The notes below the pieces were generated by a model that was given only the letters and a program-made list of their open reading frames with translations, ran no database searches and was not told where the DNA came from. This document shows positions 1-9,574 of a stretch of 64,000 nt of DNA, piece after piece; the first letter of the stretch is position 1; each line of letters begins with the position of its first letter. A program made the translations under genes and the position numbers. Origin of the DNA: Desulfomicrobium sp. UBA5193 (GTDB taxonomy: Bacteria; Desulfobacterota; Desulfovibrionia; Desulfovibrionales; Desulfomicrobiaceae); contig DHWB01000002.1 of assembly GCA_002412965.1 (NCBI GenBank), positions 262,242 through 326,241 of the forward strand. The letters are read 5' to 3'.

Positions 1-198
1 ATGCCCGCCCTGGTAGCCGAGGGCTTCGGCCAGGAGAATGACCGTGGCCTTTTGACGTTCGGCCATGTAGGAGGCGAGCTGTTCCCGCCGGATGATCGGC
101 GCGTCGGCCTGCGAGTCATGCTGCGGGTCTCGGTGGTGCCAGGGGTTGAAGACCGCACCGGCCGGAGAATTTTTCAGGAGTTTCATGAAGGTGTGCAT
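1..198 (-). CDS. uracil-DNA glycosylase family protein, N-terminal part (runs off left edge)
   Basis: Reading the minus strand from 198 gives 66 codons open to the edge of the window, so only the N-terminus is present. The residues include NPWHHRDPQHD, then APIIRREQL, then LLAEALGYQGGH. This NPW / IRR-QL / GYQGGH pattern is typical of a uracil-DNA glycosylase family in which the last block sits in the active-site loop; such enzymes remove uracil from DNA in base-excision repair. An in-frame ATG at 216 with a GAGG about 7 nt upstream is an alternative start. The gene is divergent from the patatin gene. The family call rests on remembered motifs in a partial protein. Confidence 0.65.
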   Translation of the reverse strand, partial: MHTFMKLLKNSPAGAVFNPWHHRDPQHDSQADAPIIRREQLASYMAERQKATVILLAEALGYQGGH

Positions 199-363
199 GT
201 GGCCTGCGCTACACATTGCCCGGCCTCGGGGCAAGCCTTCGCAGCGCATCGAGAGGAAATCAATCCGGGCTACGGCTGGGGTTTTCCGAAGAGTCCTTGA
301 CGGGGGCCGAGCCGGGATTACCCGTATTTCTTACGCCTTCAATTGTTCTCGCGAGGTCGGCAG

Positions 364-1281
364 ATGGGAATGAACCATGGATCGGACATGAAGATAGGGC
401 TGGCTCTGGGCAGCGGCTCCTCCCGTGGCTGGGCGCACATCGGCGTCATCAAGGCTCTGGCAGAGCAGGGCGTCGTGCCGGGCATCATCTGCGGAACGTC
501 CATCGGTGCCCTGGTCGGGGCGGCGCACGTCGCGGGCAATCTGGAAAAGCTTGAGAGTTGGATATGCTCGCTCTCCAAGTTCGAGACGGCCAGTTTTTTT
601 GAGCTGAACACCTCGTTCTCGGGGTTCGTGAACACGTCCCGGCTGCATTCGTTCCTGCATGAATACGTGGCCGACGAACGCGCCCTGATCGAGGATTATC
701 CGCTGCAATTCGGGTCCGTGGCCACGGACCTGGAGTCGGGCCGCGAGGTATGGTTCACCAGGGGCTCCATGCTTGAGGCGGTGTGGGCGTCGATCTCCCT
801 GCCCGGACTTTTTCCCGCCATCCGGCATGAAAACCGGTGGCTCGTGGACGGCGGGCTGGTCAACCCCGTGCCTGTCTCCGTGTGCCGGGCTCTTGGCGCC
901 GACGTGGTCATCGCCGTGAACCTCAACGGCGACATCGTGGGCAAGCATTTCGTGAAGGCCCGGAAAGAGAAAAAGAAGAACGGCGTGGCCGAAGCGTTCA
1001 CGAATCTGGTCAAGGAGTACGCAGGCCCCCTCTTTTCCTTTTCCGGAGAGGAAGACGAACCTCCGGGACTGTTCGACGCCATCGCCGGCTCCGTGAACAT
1101 CGCCCAGGAGCGCATCACCCGCAGCCGTCTGGCCGGCGACCCTCCGGACATCCTGCTCTCGCCGAAGCTTTCGCACATCGGATTGCTGGAATTCTTCAGG
1201 GCCGGGGAGGCCATCGCAGAGGGAAAAAAATGCGTGCAGCGCATGCTGCCGGAGATCGAGCACGTGCTGGGCGCGATGTAA
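364..1281 (+). CDS. patatin-like phospholipase family protein (RssA type)
   Basis: Predicted 305-residue cytoplasmic or membrane-associated serine acyl hydrolase that would act on phospholipids or acyl esters. It carries the patatin hallmarks: an oxyanion-hole glycine loop (GSGSSRGWAH) near the start, the nucleophile elbow GTSIG about 35 residues later, and the catalytic Asp in DGGLVNPVP. There is no signal peptide. ATG 364 is chosen because GAGG lies 7 nt upstream; ATG 388 is possible. The M16 peptidase gene follows 51 nt downstream on the same strand and could be co-transcribed. The substrate cannot be told from the sequence. Confidence 0.85.
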   Translation: MGMNHGSDMKIGLALGSGSSRGWAHIGVIKALAEQGVVPGIICGTSIGALVGAAHVAGNLEKLESWICSLSKFETASFFELNTSFSGFVNTSRLHSFLHEYVADERALIEDYPLQFGSVATDLESGREVWFTRGSMLEAVWASISLPGLFPAIRHENRWLVDGGLVNPVPVSVCRALGADVVIAVNLNGDIVGKHFVKARKEKKKNGVAEAFTNLVKEYAGPLFSFSGEEDEPPGLFDAIAGSVNIAQERITRSRLAGDPPDILLSPKLSHIGLLEFFRAGEAIAEGKKCVQRMLPEIEHVLGAM

Positions 1282-1332
1282 GCCGTGCAGTCCGAATTTT
1301 TTGAAAGAACCACGTAATCCCGAGGAAAACTC

Positions 1333-4188
1333 ATGCGCATACTTCGACTTGTCCTTTTCTTTCTGTTCGTTGCCGCACAGCCCCTGGCAAGCCAGGCCCT
1401 GGCGAGCCAGGTTCGCCTCTCGGACACGGATTACCGCGCTTATCGTACCCTGACCCTGGACTCGGGCCTTGAGGTTCTGCTGGTACGGGACGAGCGCGCC
1501 TCCAAGGCCGCGGCCGCCCTGGCCCTGCCCGTGGGCAGCCTTGACGATCCGGATTCCCAGCTCGGTCTGGCCCATTATCTGGAGCACATGCTCTTCCTCG
1601 GCTCCGAGTCGTACCCCGGCCCCGAGGAGTACCAGTCCTTCATCAACAAGAACGGCGGACAGACCAACGCGGCCACGGGTTACACGTCAACCACCTACAT
1701 GATCGAGGTCGATCCTCCGGCGTTCCCCGAGGCCCTGCGCCGCATGGCCGACACGTTGGCCCGGCCCAGGCTGGACCCGGTCTATTCGGACAAGGAGCGA
1801 AACGCGGTCAACGCCGAAATGGAATCCAAGAAATTCAGCGACGGCCGCCGTCTGGCCATGCTGAGCCTCTCCACCCTGAATCCGGACCATCCTGCCACGC
1901 GCTATACCGGCGGGAACCTCGAAACCCTGTCCGACAAGCCCGGCAGCAAGTTGCACGAGGAGTTGGTCCGCTTTCACCGCACCTGGTATTCGGCCAATCT
2001 GATGAAAGGGGTGCTCTATGGCCCCCAGAGCCTGGATGAGCTGGAGGCCCTGGCCCGGCGCGAGCTTGCCGTCATCCCCGACCGTCAGGCCAAGGTGATC
2101 GTGCCCACGGTCCCGCCGGCCACGGACGCCGAGCGGGGCGTGATCATCGGCGTGCGTCCCGTACGCGAGTCCCGCAGCATGACCGTCGAGTTCGTCCTGC
2201 CCCAGGAACTGGACGACTACCGCACAAAGCCTTTGCAGGTCGTGTCAGCGGTGCTCGGCACGGAGACGTCGCACTCTCTCATCGAGGTGCTGCGCGACAA
2301 GGGGCTGGCTCTTGGGCTCTCGGCCGGCGGCGACACCACGAGCCTGCGCAACGGCGTGATCCTGTCCCTCTTTGTGCAGCTGACCGAAGAGGGCGATCGG
2401 CGCCGCGACGAGGTCCTGGCCACGATCTTCGCCTACTGCGACCGGCTGCGCACCCAAGGCCTGGATCAGGCGTATTTCGATCAGCTGCAGCGCATGTGGG
2501 ACATGGAGTTTCGTTTCGCGCCCCTGACCAGCGGTTTTGATTATGTCGCCTCCGCCGCCGGGCAGATGCTCCTGCATCCGGTCGAAGATGTGAACTTTGC
2601 GGCCTATCGCCTGGATTCTTACGATCGCGAGGCCGTGAACAGCGTGCTTGCGGCCCTGCGGCCCGAAAACGCGCGGATCTTTCAGGTCGGGCCGGACCAG
2701 CCCGTGGACCGGGAGGCCTTTTTCTACCAGACCCCGTACAGCGTGCGGCCCGTCAAGGGCGAGGATGTCGGGCGCTGGTCCACGCTTTCGGCGGGCATGG
2801 ATGTGCGCTTGCCGGATCTGAATCCCTTCCTGCCGGATGATTTTTCCCTGGTCGCCGCTGAGGGCGGTGCGCGGCCCCGCAAGCTCCTGGACAGGCCCGG
2901 CCTTTCGATTTGGCACGGCCAGTCCGGTTTTCGTCAGGAACCCAAGGCCATCCTCATGACCCGGCTGCAGTCCGCGCATATCGCCTCCACCCTCAAGCAG
3001 ACGGCCCTGCAGGGCGTCCTGCTCGAATTGTGGGACCAGAAGCAGGCGGGGCTGCGCTACCAGGCTCAGGAGGCGGGGCTGGGGTTGTCCGTGTCGGGCG
3101 ATGACGGCATCCTGATCCACATAGACGGGTTCAGCCAGCATCAGGCCGATTTGCTGCCCCGGGCGCTCGCTTTTCTGCAACAGGGTGTGGCCACCAAGGA
3201 TTTCGAGCAGGCCAAGGCCGAACAGCTGCGCGGTCTTGCCAACATGGAAAAGCAGGGCCTTTTTGGCCAGGCCATGGGCGGGATGCGAAATCTGCTTAAA
3301 GTCCCGTCGTGGGATCACCGGGTTCTGCAAGATGCGACAACGGGGCTGACCCTGCAGGATTTGAACGAGTATCTGCGCGCAATGCGGCGGGATCTGCGCT
3401 TCACGGTCTTTGGTTTCGGCAATGTCGCGGCGCGGGATCTGCTTGAGCTGGCCACGGCCCTTGCGCCTTACATCGGTCCCGAGGCGGGGGCTCCCCCGGA
3501 AGCGGCGCGCATCGCCCCGAAGCAGGGCGTTGTCGCCGACTACCGCAGGGACAGCGTATTGGAAGACAGCGCCCTGGCGGAAATCTTCCTGCATCCCGAA
3601 CCCGGCCCCCGCTCCAAGGCGCAGATGCTGCTGCTGGAAGGGCTCTTGTCCAACCGCTTCTTTAGCCGACTGCGCACCGAGGAACAGCTGGGCTACGTGG
3701 CCACGACCTTTCCGGTCATGTTCGCGCACTGCGCCGGAATCGGATTTGGCGTGCAGAGCCCGGTACAGGGCACGGCGGGCCTGGCCGACAGGTTCGAATC
3801 CTTCTATTTCAGTGCGCTTGGGCAGATGCGTGGCGTGACCGCGGAAGAATTCGAGGCCGTTCGCCAGGGGGTGCTGGCCTCTCTGACCAAGACCCCGGAC
3901 ACCTTGGACGAGGAATTCGGCTGGCTGGAAACGGACCTGCGCTTGGGCAATCCCTCCTTCGACAGCCGGGAGCGGCTGGTGCGCGCTGTGGAAAAGGCCA
4001 CCCTGGCCGAGGTGGCACGCACCTACGAGACCCTGGTCATGGGACCCGGCGGTACGCGGGCGCTCATTCAGATCCAGGGCTCGCGCTTCGCGGACTTCGG
4101 CTGGGCCAATAAGCCGGGGGCCGTGCAGACGGCGACGCCGGAAGAGTTCCACAAGCTCATGGGATCACAGCGGTATCGGGGTTTGTAG
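1333..4188 (+). CDS. insulinase-family (M16) zinc metallopeptidase, secreted
   Basis: A 951-residue protein with a clear N-terminal signal peptide (hydrophobic run, cleavage probably near residue 24), so it should act in the periplasm. The inverted zinc motif HYLEH is at residues 81-85, and the third ligand is probably the Glu in NAEMES around 162, which fits the HXXEH-X74-76-E rule of M16 enzymes. The length matches the one-chain, four-domain pitrilysin/insulysin type, with a second half carrying the EEQLGYVATTF-like region seen in protease III. It probably degrades peptides. GAGG precedes the ATG, and a strong hairpin terminator follows the gene. Confidence 0.9.
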   Translation: MRILRLVLFFLFVAAQPLASQALASQVRLSDTDYRAYRTLTLDSGLEVLLVRDERASKAAAALALPVGSLDDPDSQLGLAHYLEHMLFLGSESYPGPEEYQSFINKNGGQTNAATGYTSTTYMIEVDPPAFPEALRRMADTLARPRLDPVYSDKERNAVNAEMESKKFSDGRRLAMLSLSTLNPDHPATRYTGGNLETLSDKPGSKLHEELVRFHRTWYSANLMKGVLYGPQSLDELEALARRELAVIPDRQAKVIVPTVPPATDAERGVIIGVRPVRESRSMTVEFVLPQELDDYRTKPLQVVSAVLGTETSHSLIEVLRDKGLALGLSAGGDTTSLRNGVILSLFVQLTEEGDRRRDEVLATIFAYCDRLRTQGLDQAYFDQLQRMWDMEFRFAPLTSGFDYVASAAGQMLLHPVEDVNFAAYRLDSYDREAVNSVLAALRPENARIFQVGPDQPVDREAFFYQTPYSVRPVKGEDVGRWSTLSAGMDVRLPDLNPFLPDDFSLVAAEGGARPRKLLDRPGLSIWHGQSGFRQEPKAILMTRLQSAHIASTLKQTALQGVLLELWDQKQAGLRYQAQEAGLGLSVSGDDGILIHIDGFSQHQADLLPRALAFLQQGVATKDFEQAKAEQLRGLANMEKQGLFGQAMGGMRNLLKVPSWDHRVLQDATTGLTLQDLNEYLRAMRRDLRFTVFGFGNVAARDLLELATALAPYIGPEAGAPPEAARIAPKQGVVADYRRDSVLEDSALAEIFLHPEPGPRSKAQMLLLEGLLSNRFFSRLRTEEQLGYVATTFPVMFAHCAGIGFGVQSPVQGTAGLADRFESFYFSALGQMRGVTAEEFEAVRQGVLASLTKTPDTLDEEFGWLETDLRLGNPSFDSRERLVRAVEKATLAEVARTYETLVMGPGGTRALIQIQGSRFADFGWANKPGAVQTATPEEFHKLMGSQRYRGL

Positions 4189-4774
4189 GTTGTTTGCACA
4201 GAGACGAGCAAAGGGCGCCTGTCAGTGACGGGCGCCCTTTTTTGCTTATGAGCCGCCGCTTATTGCGGGGCGCTTGCGGGTTCATGGTTTTTGGAGCGTT
4301 GAGCGGAGTCACCGTCTCGGGAACTTCCATCGACTTTACGGCGCCTTTGGCCGGGCCTGCCGGGGTCTCCAAAGATTTTGGTCCGGCTTGGGCGCCGGAG
4401 CGCTTGAATTCTTTGGGGCCGAAGGTTTTTTCTGTAGCGGTTTGCATGGCCTGCATGACGCGAAGGCGCAGCTGGGTTGCCTCCGGCAAATGCGGGAGTG
4501 GGAGCACCACTTCATGCTTCTCCCCCGGTTCGAGGTTGAATCGCTGACTGCTGGACTGATGCGCTGGGCCTTGCGGGACCTCGATGAAGGCTCGAACTTC
4601 CAGGTGTTCCATCCTGAAGGGGTGCTCGTTGAGCACTTCCGCATAAATCCTGTCTCCCTGGCCTGAAAAGACAAAGCGGACATTTTTGAGTTCCACACCG
4701 CCATTCTGGGCCAAAGCGCCTGTGCCGAGGATCAGCATCGTCAGAAATACACCAAGACACATCAGCTTCTTCAT
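4157..4774 (-). CDS. small exported protein of unknown function
   Basis: A 205-residue protein that I do not recognise. Residues 1-22 form a signal peptide ending ALA-Q, so the mature protein is probably periplasmic. The middle (about 25-110) has alternating hydrophobic residues and phrases such as VRFVFSGQGDRIYAEVLNEHPF and EVRAFIEVPQGP that suggest a beta-sandwich (FxLYD-like) domain; the rest is Pro/Ala-rich and basic. A GGAGG lies 7 nt before the start. The last 40 or so codons read through the terminator of the M16 gene and into its 3' end, so the C-terminus may be a read-through extension. Convergent with the M16 gene. Confidence 0.65.
   Translation of the reverse strand: MKKLMCLGVFLTMLILGTGALAQNGGVELKNVRFVFSGQGDRIYAEVLNEHPFRMEHLEVRAFIEVPQGPAHQSSSQRFNLEPGEKHEVVLPLPHLPEATQLRLRVMQAMQTATEKTFGPKEFKRSGAQAGPKSLETPAGPAKGAVKSMEVPETVTPLNAPKTMNPQAPRNKRRLISKKGRPSLTGALCSSLCKQPTNPDTAVIP
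4213..4243 (+). terminator. Rho-independent terminator of the M16 peptidase gene
   Basis: GGGCGCC at 4213-4219 pairs with GGCGCCC at 4231-4237, followed by six T residues. It lies 24 nt after the M16 stop codon and inside the coding sequence of the convergent secreted protein. On the minus strand there is no good T run, so it should act on plus-strand transcripts only. Confidence 0.8.
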
Positions 4775-4963
4775 TGCGGGCCTCCGGTATCTTATGAAGT
4801 TGGACGGCGCATGGCGGAGGGGATTTCCACATGGCCTTCTTTTGCCTGTGGCTCAAATTTTTCGCAGAGACAAGCCATGGCGCATTTTTCCCTTTATGGG
4901 TCTAGCGTGTGGCTTCGGTAAAGCTTTGGCCGGTTTCGGCGCAGTGTTATCGCATGGTCGTGT

Positions 4964-7900
4964 TTATGCTGCCTTCCCCCGCTGATCCAGATAATACATC
5001 ACCGGCACGACCATCCTCGAAAAGAGCGTCGCCGCCACTTCTCCGGCCAGAAGCGAGATGGCCAGCCCCTGGAAGATGGGGTCGAAGAGGATGACGAAGG
5101 CTCCGGCCACCACGGACAGGGCGGTCAGAACCATGGGGCGGAAGCGCACGGCGCCGGCTTCGACCACGGCGTCTTCCAGGGTTTCGCCCTGCTTGCGGCG
5201 CATGGTGATGAAGTCGACCAGGATGATGGAGTTGCGGACCACGATGCCCGCCCCGGCGATGAAGCCGATCATGGACGTGGCCGTGAAGAAGGCGCCGGAG
5301 ATGGCGTGGGCCGGGATGATGCCGATGAGCGAGAGCGGGATGGGGATCATGATGGCCAGCGGCGTCGTGTACGACCCGAACCATCCCACCACCAGAATGG
5401 CCACGAGCACCAGCACCACGGCGAAGGCCACGCCCATGTCCCGGAAGACCTCGTAGGTGATCTGCCATTCCCCGTCCCATTTCATGGCGATGTCGTGGGT
5501 CGTGTCCGGGCCGCTGGTGTAGAGGCGGGTCAGGGGGCGCGTGTCTCCTGCCTGCCAGGCGCCCTGGCCGGTCCTGCCCAGCTCGTCCAGGGCCTCGTCG
5601 ATGCGGGCCATGCCGTAGACCGGGCTCTCTTCTTCCCCGGCCATGTCCGCCGTCACATAGACCACGGGCAGCATGTTCTTGTGGTAGACGTATCCGGGCG
5701 TGATCTCCTGCGTCAGGCTCGCGATCTGGCCGAGGGAGACCATCCGGCCGTTTTCCCCGCGTACGGGAAGGGTTTCGAGGTCCGCAGGGTGGGATCTTCT
5801 GGAGATGGGCAGGCGGACCACGATGGGCACATCCTCCCTGGCGCGCGGGTCGTGCAGAATGCCGACCTGCGTGCCGCCCACGGACGCGGCCAGCACCTGC
5901 CTGGCCCGGTCCGGGCTGACTCCGTTTTGCAGGGCCTTGTCCGTGCTCACCCGCACCCTGGTCTCCGGGCGCGGGTCGTTCACGAACCAATCCACATCGA
6001 CCACGCTCGGCGTTTCGGTAAAGATGTCCTTGACCTGCCTGGCCACGGCCAGCCGGGACTCCTGCGTCGGGCCGTAGATCTCGGCCACCAGGGTCTGCAG
6101 CACGGGTGGGCCGGGCGGCACTTCCACGACCTTGATCCGGGCCCCGAATTCCCTGGCCACTGGCATGATGGCCTCGCGCACGCGGCCCGCAATCTCGTGG
6201 CTGGAAGCGCTCCGGTCCTTGCGATTGACCAGGTTGACCTGGATCTGGCCCACATTCGGCCCCTGGCGCAGATAATAGTGGCGCACCAGTCCATTGAAGG
6301 AAAAGGGCGCGGCCGTGCCCACGTAGAGCTGCACGTCGGTCACTTCGGGCTCCTTCAGGATGGAGCGCGACAGGGCCTCGGCAGCGGCGGCCGTGGTCTC
6401 CAGGCCCGTTCCGTCGGGCATGTCGACCACGACTTCGAACTCGCTCTTGTTGTCGAAGGGCAGCATCTTCACCAGCACGGCCTTCAAGGGAAAGAGACTG
6501 ACGGCCAGGAGCAGCAGTCCGACCATCCCGGCCAGGAACAGGGCGCGGAAGCGGGGCCGCTGAATGAGGTGGCGCATGAGCCAGATGTAGCCGCGCGTGA
6601 AGATGTCGTCGTGGGATTCGTGCTCATGGCTGTCCGAAGGCTTGAGCACCCGCTTGGCCAGCCAGGGGGTGATGACGAAGGCCACGGCCATGGACAGCAG
6701 CATGGCCATGCTCGCTCCCACCGGCATGGGGCGCATGTACGGCCCCATCAGTCCGCCGACGAAGGCCATGGGCATGATGGCAGCGATGACCGTGAACGTG
6801 GCCAGGACCAGGGGCGCGCGCACCTCGCTGACCGCCTCGATGATGACCTGGGCGAAGGGCCGGCCCGCCGAGCCGGGCAGGCGCACGTGGCGCACGATGT
6901 TCTCTACGTCCACGATGGGGTCGTCCACCAGGATGCCGATGCAGAAGATGAGGGCAAAAAGGGTGACCCGGTTCAGGGTGTAGCCCAGCAGCCAGTAGGT
7001 GGCCAAGGTCACGGCCAGGGTCACGGGCACGGCGACCATGACCACGATGCTGGCCCGGCCGCCAAGGAAAAAGGCCACGATGGCCCCCACGGACAGGGCC
7101 GCGATGGCCAGGTGGAAGAGCAGTTCGTCGGATTTGTGCTTGGCCGTCTCGCCGTAGTCGCGCACGACCACGGTCTGCATGTCCGCCGGGATGACGGTGC
7201 CGCGTAAATTCTCGATGGTGGCCAGCGCCTTTTGGCACAACGTTGTTGCGTTGATGCCCGGCCGCTTGGCCACGGTCAGGGTGATGGCGGGCTGGAGCTG
7301 TCCGGCCCCGGCCGTGATGCCCTTGGTGCCGGCCTGCGGACCGGGAGCGAAGAGGACGTAGTCCTCGGGTTCGGCCCAGCCGTCGCGCACGTCCGCCACG
7401 CTGTCCAGTGTGACGGAGCGGCCGTTCTGCACGGCGACGACCGTGGCGGCCACGTCGGACGCCGAACGCAAGGCGTTGTCGAGGCGGACCTGGCGGCTGG
7501 CTCCGGCGGCGGTCATGAGCCCGCTCTGGTCGGCCTGGTTCTGGCCCGCGATGGCCGCGGACACGTCCACGCTGTCCAGGTTCAGGGCGCGCAGCCGCTC
7601 CGGGTTCACGTCCACGGTCAGGGCCCGCTTGCGGCCGCCGATGAGGTTCACCTCCGAGACTCCGGGCAGGGCGCGCAGGCTCTCGGCCACCTCGGCCGCG
7701 ACCTGACGCAGGGTGCGGCTGTCGTGATTTTCGCCAGTCAGGGCCACGGCCAGGACCGGCACGTCGTCGATGGAGCGGGGTTTGAGTATCGGCTGGGAGC
7801 ATCCGGGCGGAATCCAGTCCAGATGCTGGTAGAGCTTGCTGTAGGCCTTGATGAGGCTTTTCTCCACGTCCTCGCCGACCAGGAAGCGCACGACCGTCAG

Positions 7901-8200
7901 GGCCTGGCCGTCCATGGCCGTGGAATAGACGTATTCCACGCCGGGAACCTCCCACAGCAGCTTTTCCATGGGGCCGACGACGCGCTTCTCGATCTCTTCG
8001 GGCATGGCGCCGGGCATTTCCACCATGATGTCGATCATGGGCACGATGATCTGCGGCTCTTCCTCGCTCGGGGTGCGCAGCACGGCGAAGACGCCGAGAA
8101 AAATGGCGAAGACGATGATGAGCGGCACGAGCTTGGAGTCCACAAAGCTCGCGGTGATGCGAGTCAGAAAATCATGATTGTGGCCGGAATGTTCGGTCAT
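4964..8200 (-). CDS. RND-family efflux transporter, inner-membrane permease
   Basis: A 1078-residue AcrB-like permease, the normal length for an RND pump. It shows a first membrane span near residue 25, a large periplasmic loop, a run of spans around residues 345-540 and a matching C-terminal half. The fourth span contains GILVDDPIVDVEN; its two adjacent Asp residues are the proton-relay pair of drug/hydrophobe exporters rather than the single charged pattern of metal pumps. It is driven by the proton gradient and exports across both membranes with a fusion protein and an outer-membrane channel. Its adaptor gene is 2 nt upstream; no TolC-type gene is in the window. Substrate unknown. Confidence 0.88.
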   Translation of the reverse strand: MTEHSGHNHDFLTRITASFVDSKLVPLIIVFAIFLGVFAVLRTPSEEEPQIIVPMIDIMVEMPGAMPEEIEKRVVGPMEKLLWEVPGVEYVYSTAMDGQALTVVRFLVGEDVEKSLIKAYSKLYQHLDWIPPGCSQPILKPRSIDDVPVLAVALTGENHDSRTLRQVAAEVAESLRALPGVSEVNLIGGRKRALTVDVNPERLRALNLDSVDVSAAIAGQNQADQSGLMTAAGASRQVRLDNALRSASDVAATVVAVQNGRSVTLDSVADVRDGWAEPEDYVLFAPGPQAGTKGITAGAGQLQPAITLTVAKRPGINATTLCQKALATIENLRGTVIPADMQTVVVRDYGETAKHKSDELLFHLAIAALSVGAIVAFFLGGRASIVVMVAVPVTLAVTLATYWLLGYTLNRVTLFALIFCIGILVDDPIVDVENIVRHVRLPGSAGRPFAQVIIEAVSEVRAPLVLATFTVIAAIMPMAFVGGLMGPYMRPMPVGASMAMLLSMAVAFVITPWLAKRVLKPSDSHEHESHDDIFTRGYIWLMRHLIQRPRFRALFLAGMVGLLLLAVSLFPLKAVLVKMLPFDNKSEFEVVVDMPDGTGLETTAAAAEALSRSILKEPEVTDVQLYVGTAAPFSFNGLVRHYYLRQGPNVGQIQVNLVNRKDRSASSHEIAGRVREAIMPVAREFGARIKVVEVPPGPPVLQTLVAEIYGPTQESRLAVARQVKDIFTETPSVVDVDWFVNDPRPETRVRVSTDKALQNGVSPDRARQVLAASVGGTQVGILHDPRAREDVPIVVRLPISRRSHPADLETLPVRGENGRMVSLGQIASLTQEITPGYVYHKNMLPVVYVTADMAGEEESPVYGMARIDEALDELGRTGQGAWQAGDTRPLTRLYTSGPDTTHDIAMKWDGEWQITYEVFRDMGVAFAVVLVLVAILVVGWFGSYTTPLAIMIPIPLSLIGIIPAHAISGAFFTATSMIGFIAGAGIVVRNSIILVDFITMRRKQGETLEDAVVEAGAVRFRPMVLTALSVVAGAFVILFDPIFQGLAISLLAGEVAATLFSRMVVPVMYYLDQRGKAA

Positions 8201-8202
8201 GG

Positions 8203-9381
8203 CTATTCCCGCACCAGGAGGTCGCCTTCGCGGGCCACGTCGGGCGCGTCCATGACCACCTCGTCGCCCAAGGCGAGGCCGGACAGCGCCTCCACCAGGA
8301 TTTCGGCTCCCTCGGGCGCCGCTTCCAGCTGATCCGTCCCTGTCTGGAGGATGAAGGTCTGGCCGCTCAGCACGGCCTTCTGGTAGATCCCGCCGGTCTT
8401 GACGATGCGCAGGCGCAGGATGGACTCGCCGTCGACGATCAGCGCCGTGGTCAACTCGCCGCGCGGCCGCAAGGCGGAGCGGGGCACAAGAAGTTTTTTG
8501 GCAGCGCCTACGGGCACGCAGAGCTTGCCGAACATGCCGGGGCTGGGCGCGGAGTCCAGGGCGGCCTTGACCCGGAAGGAGCGGCTCGTGGGGTCCACCT
8601 GGCCGATCACGGCCGAGAGGGTGGTCAAAAACGGGGCTGCGGACAGGGAGGGGATGAGCGCGACCACGGTCATGCCCTGGCTGATGCGCCCGAGCAGGGA
8701 TTCGTCGGCCCGGGCCACGAGGTCGAATCCGCTGGTCAGGTCATCGACCTCGGCCAGGGGCGTCCCGGCCTGCACGAAGGCGCCCAGATCGACATGCCGC
8801 CTGCTGAGCACGCCCTTCAGGGGCGAGGATACGGTGCTGTACTGCATGAGGGCGCGAATCTCGGCGCCCTGGAAGCCTGCCGCCGAGGATTGGGCGGCCA
8901 TGGCCTTCTCCTGGCTGGCCAGAGCCTCGTACTCGGCCCTGGCGCGGTCCACGTCGTCGCGGCTGATGGCGTTCTGATCGAGGAGCTTCTGCATCCGCTC
9001 GAAGGTGGCCTTGGCCTGGGCGCGGCGCGCGGCCAGGGCCTTGCCCTCTAAGCTGGCCTGTCCGGCAGTGGAGCGCACGCCCTGTTCGCGCTGACGCAGC
9101 TCGGCGTCGTCGATGCGCAGGATGATCTGGCCCGCCGCGAGGCTGTCTCCTTCCTTGGCCAGGATCTCTGTCACAGTGCCGCTCACCTTGCTGGCCAGGG
9201 TCACGCTGTTGCGCGACTGGACTTCGCCGGGCAGGCTTGTGCATTCCCGCGCCTCGGTCAGGGACAGGCGCAGGGTCCCGGCCTTGATGGAGCGCGGTTC
9301 GGCCTTGGGCGGGGCATCCTGTCCGCAGGCGGCGAGGAGGAGTACGGCGAGAAGTAGAAGAGGGCGCAGAAACAGGGGCAT
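8203..9381 (-). CDS. RND efflux periplasmic adaptor lipoprotein (membrane fusion protein)
   Basis: A 392-residue adaptor. Its N-terminus is a lipoprotein signal with lipobox LLAAC (Cys about 19), so it should be lipid-anchored in the inner membrane and span the periplasm. The lipoyl-like half SGTVTEILAKEGDSLAAGQ, a coiled-coil hairpin rich in Ala/Glu/Arg around residues 100-160, and the second lipoyl half with a VSSPLKGVLSRR strand follow in the order usual for HlyD/AcrA adaptors. It is translated with the downstream permease (2-nt gap), so the two form one pump. It is the first gene of this two-gene operon. Confidence 0.88.
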   Translation of the reverse strand: MPLFLRPLLLLAVLLLAACGQDAPPKAEPRSIKAGTLRLSLTEARECTSLPGEVQSRNSVTLASKVSGTVTEILAKEGDSLAAGQIILRIDDAELRQREQGVRSTAGQASLEGKALAARRAQAKATFERMQKLLDQNAISRDDVDRARAEYEALASQEKAMAAQSSAAGFQGAEIRALMQYSTVSSPLKGVLSRRHVDLGAFVQAGTPLAEVDDLTSGFDLVARADESLLGRISQGMTVVALIPSLSAAPFLTTLSAVIGQVDPTSRSFRVKAALDSAPSPGMFGKLCVPVGAAKKLLVPRSALRPRGELTTALIVDGESILRLRIVKTGGIYQKAVLSGQTFILQTGTDQLEAAPEGAEILVEALSGLALGDEVVMDAPDVAREGDLLVRE

Positions 9382-9574
9382 GATGGGCTCCGCAGGGGTG
9401 AGATGATGCTGTTCACCATCACGTGTACACCTCGGACCGTTCGAAACTCAACCTCGGGAGCGCGGGAAATGTTTTTGGAGCGGGGAAGTCGGGATTGAAG
9501 TGTTGAGGTCGGAATTGGCGCGGGTCATGGCGGGGCGCTGTCGCGGGGTTAATCCCGCCATGACCAGGAGGGGG

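Noticed and set aside
331..1587. Long minus-strand open frame opposite the patatin gene
   Set aside because: Shadow frame of a GC-rich gene; no motif, and the plus-strand patatin gene has clear family motifs.
3791..3801. GGTTCGAATCC, like the T-arm of a tRNA
   Set aside because: It lies inside the M16 peptidase coding sequence, with no acceptor or anticodon arms around it.
5306..7207. Long plus-strand open frame, rich in His, Gly and Asp
   Set aside because: It is the complement of the RND permease; composition is typical of an antisense frame and no family motif is visible.
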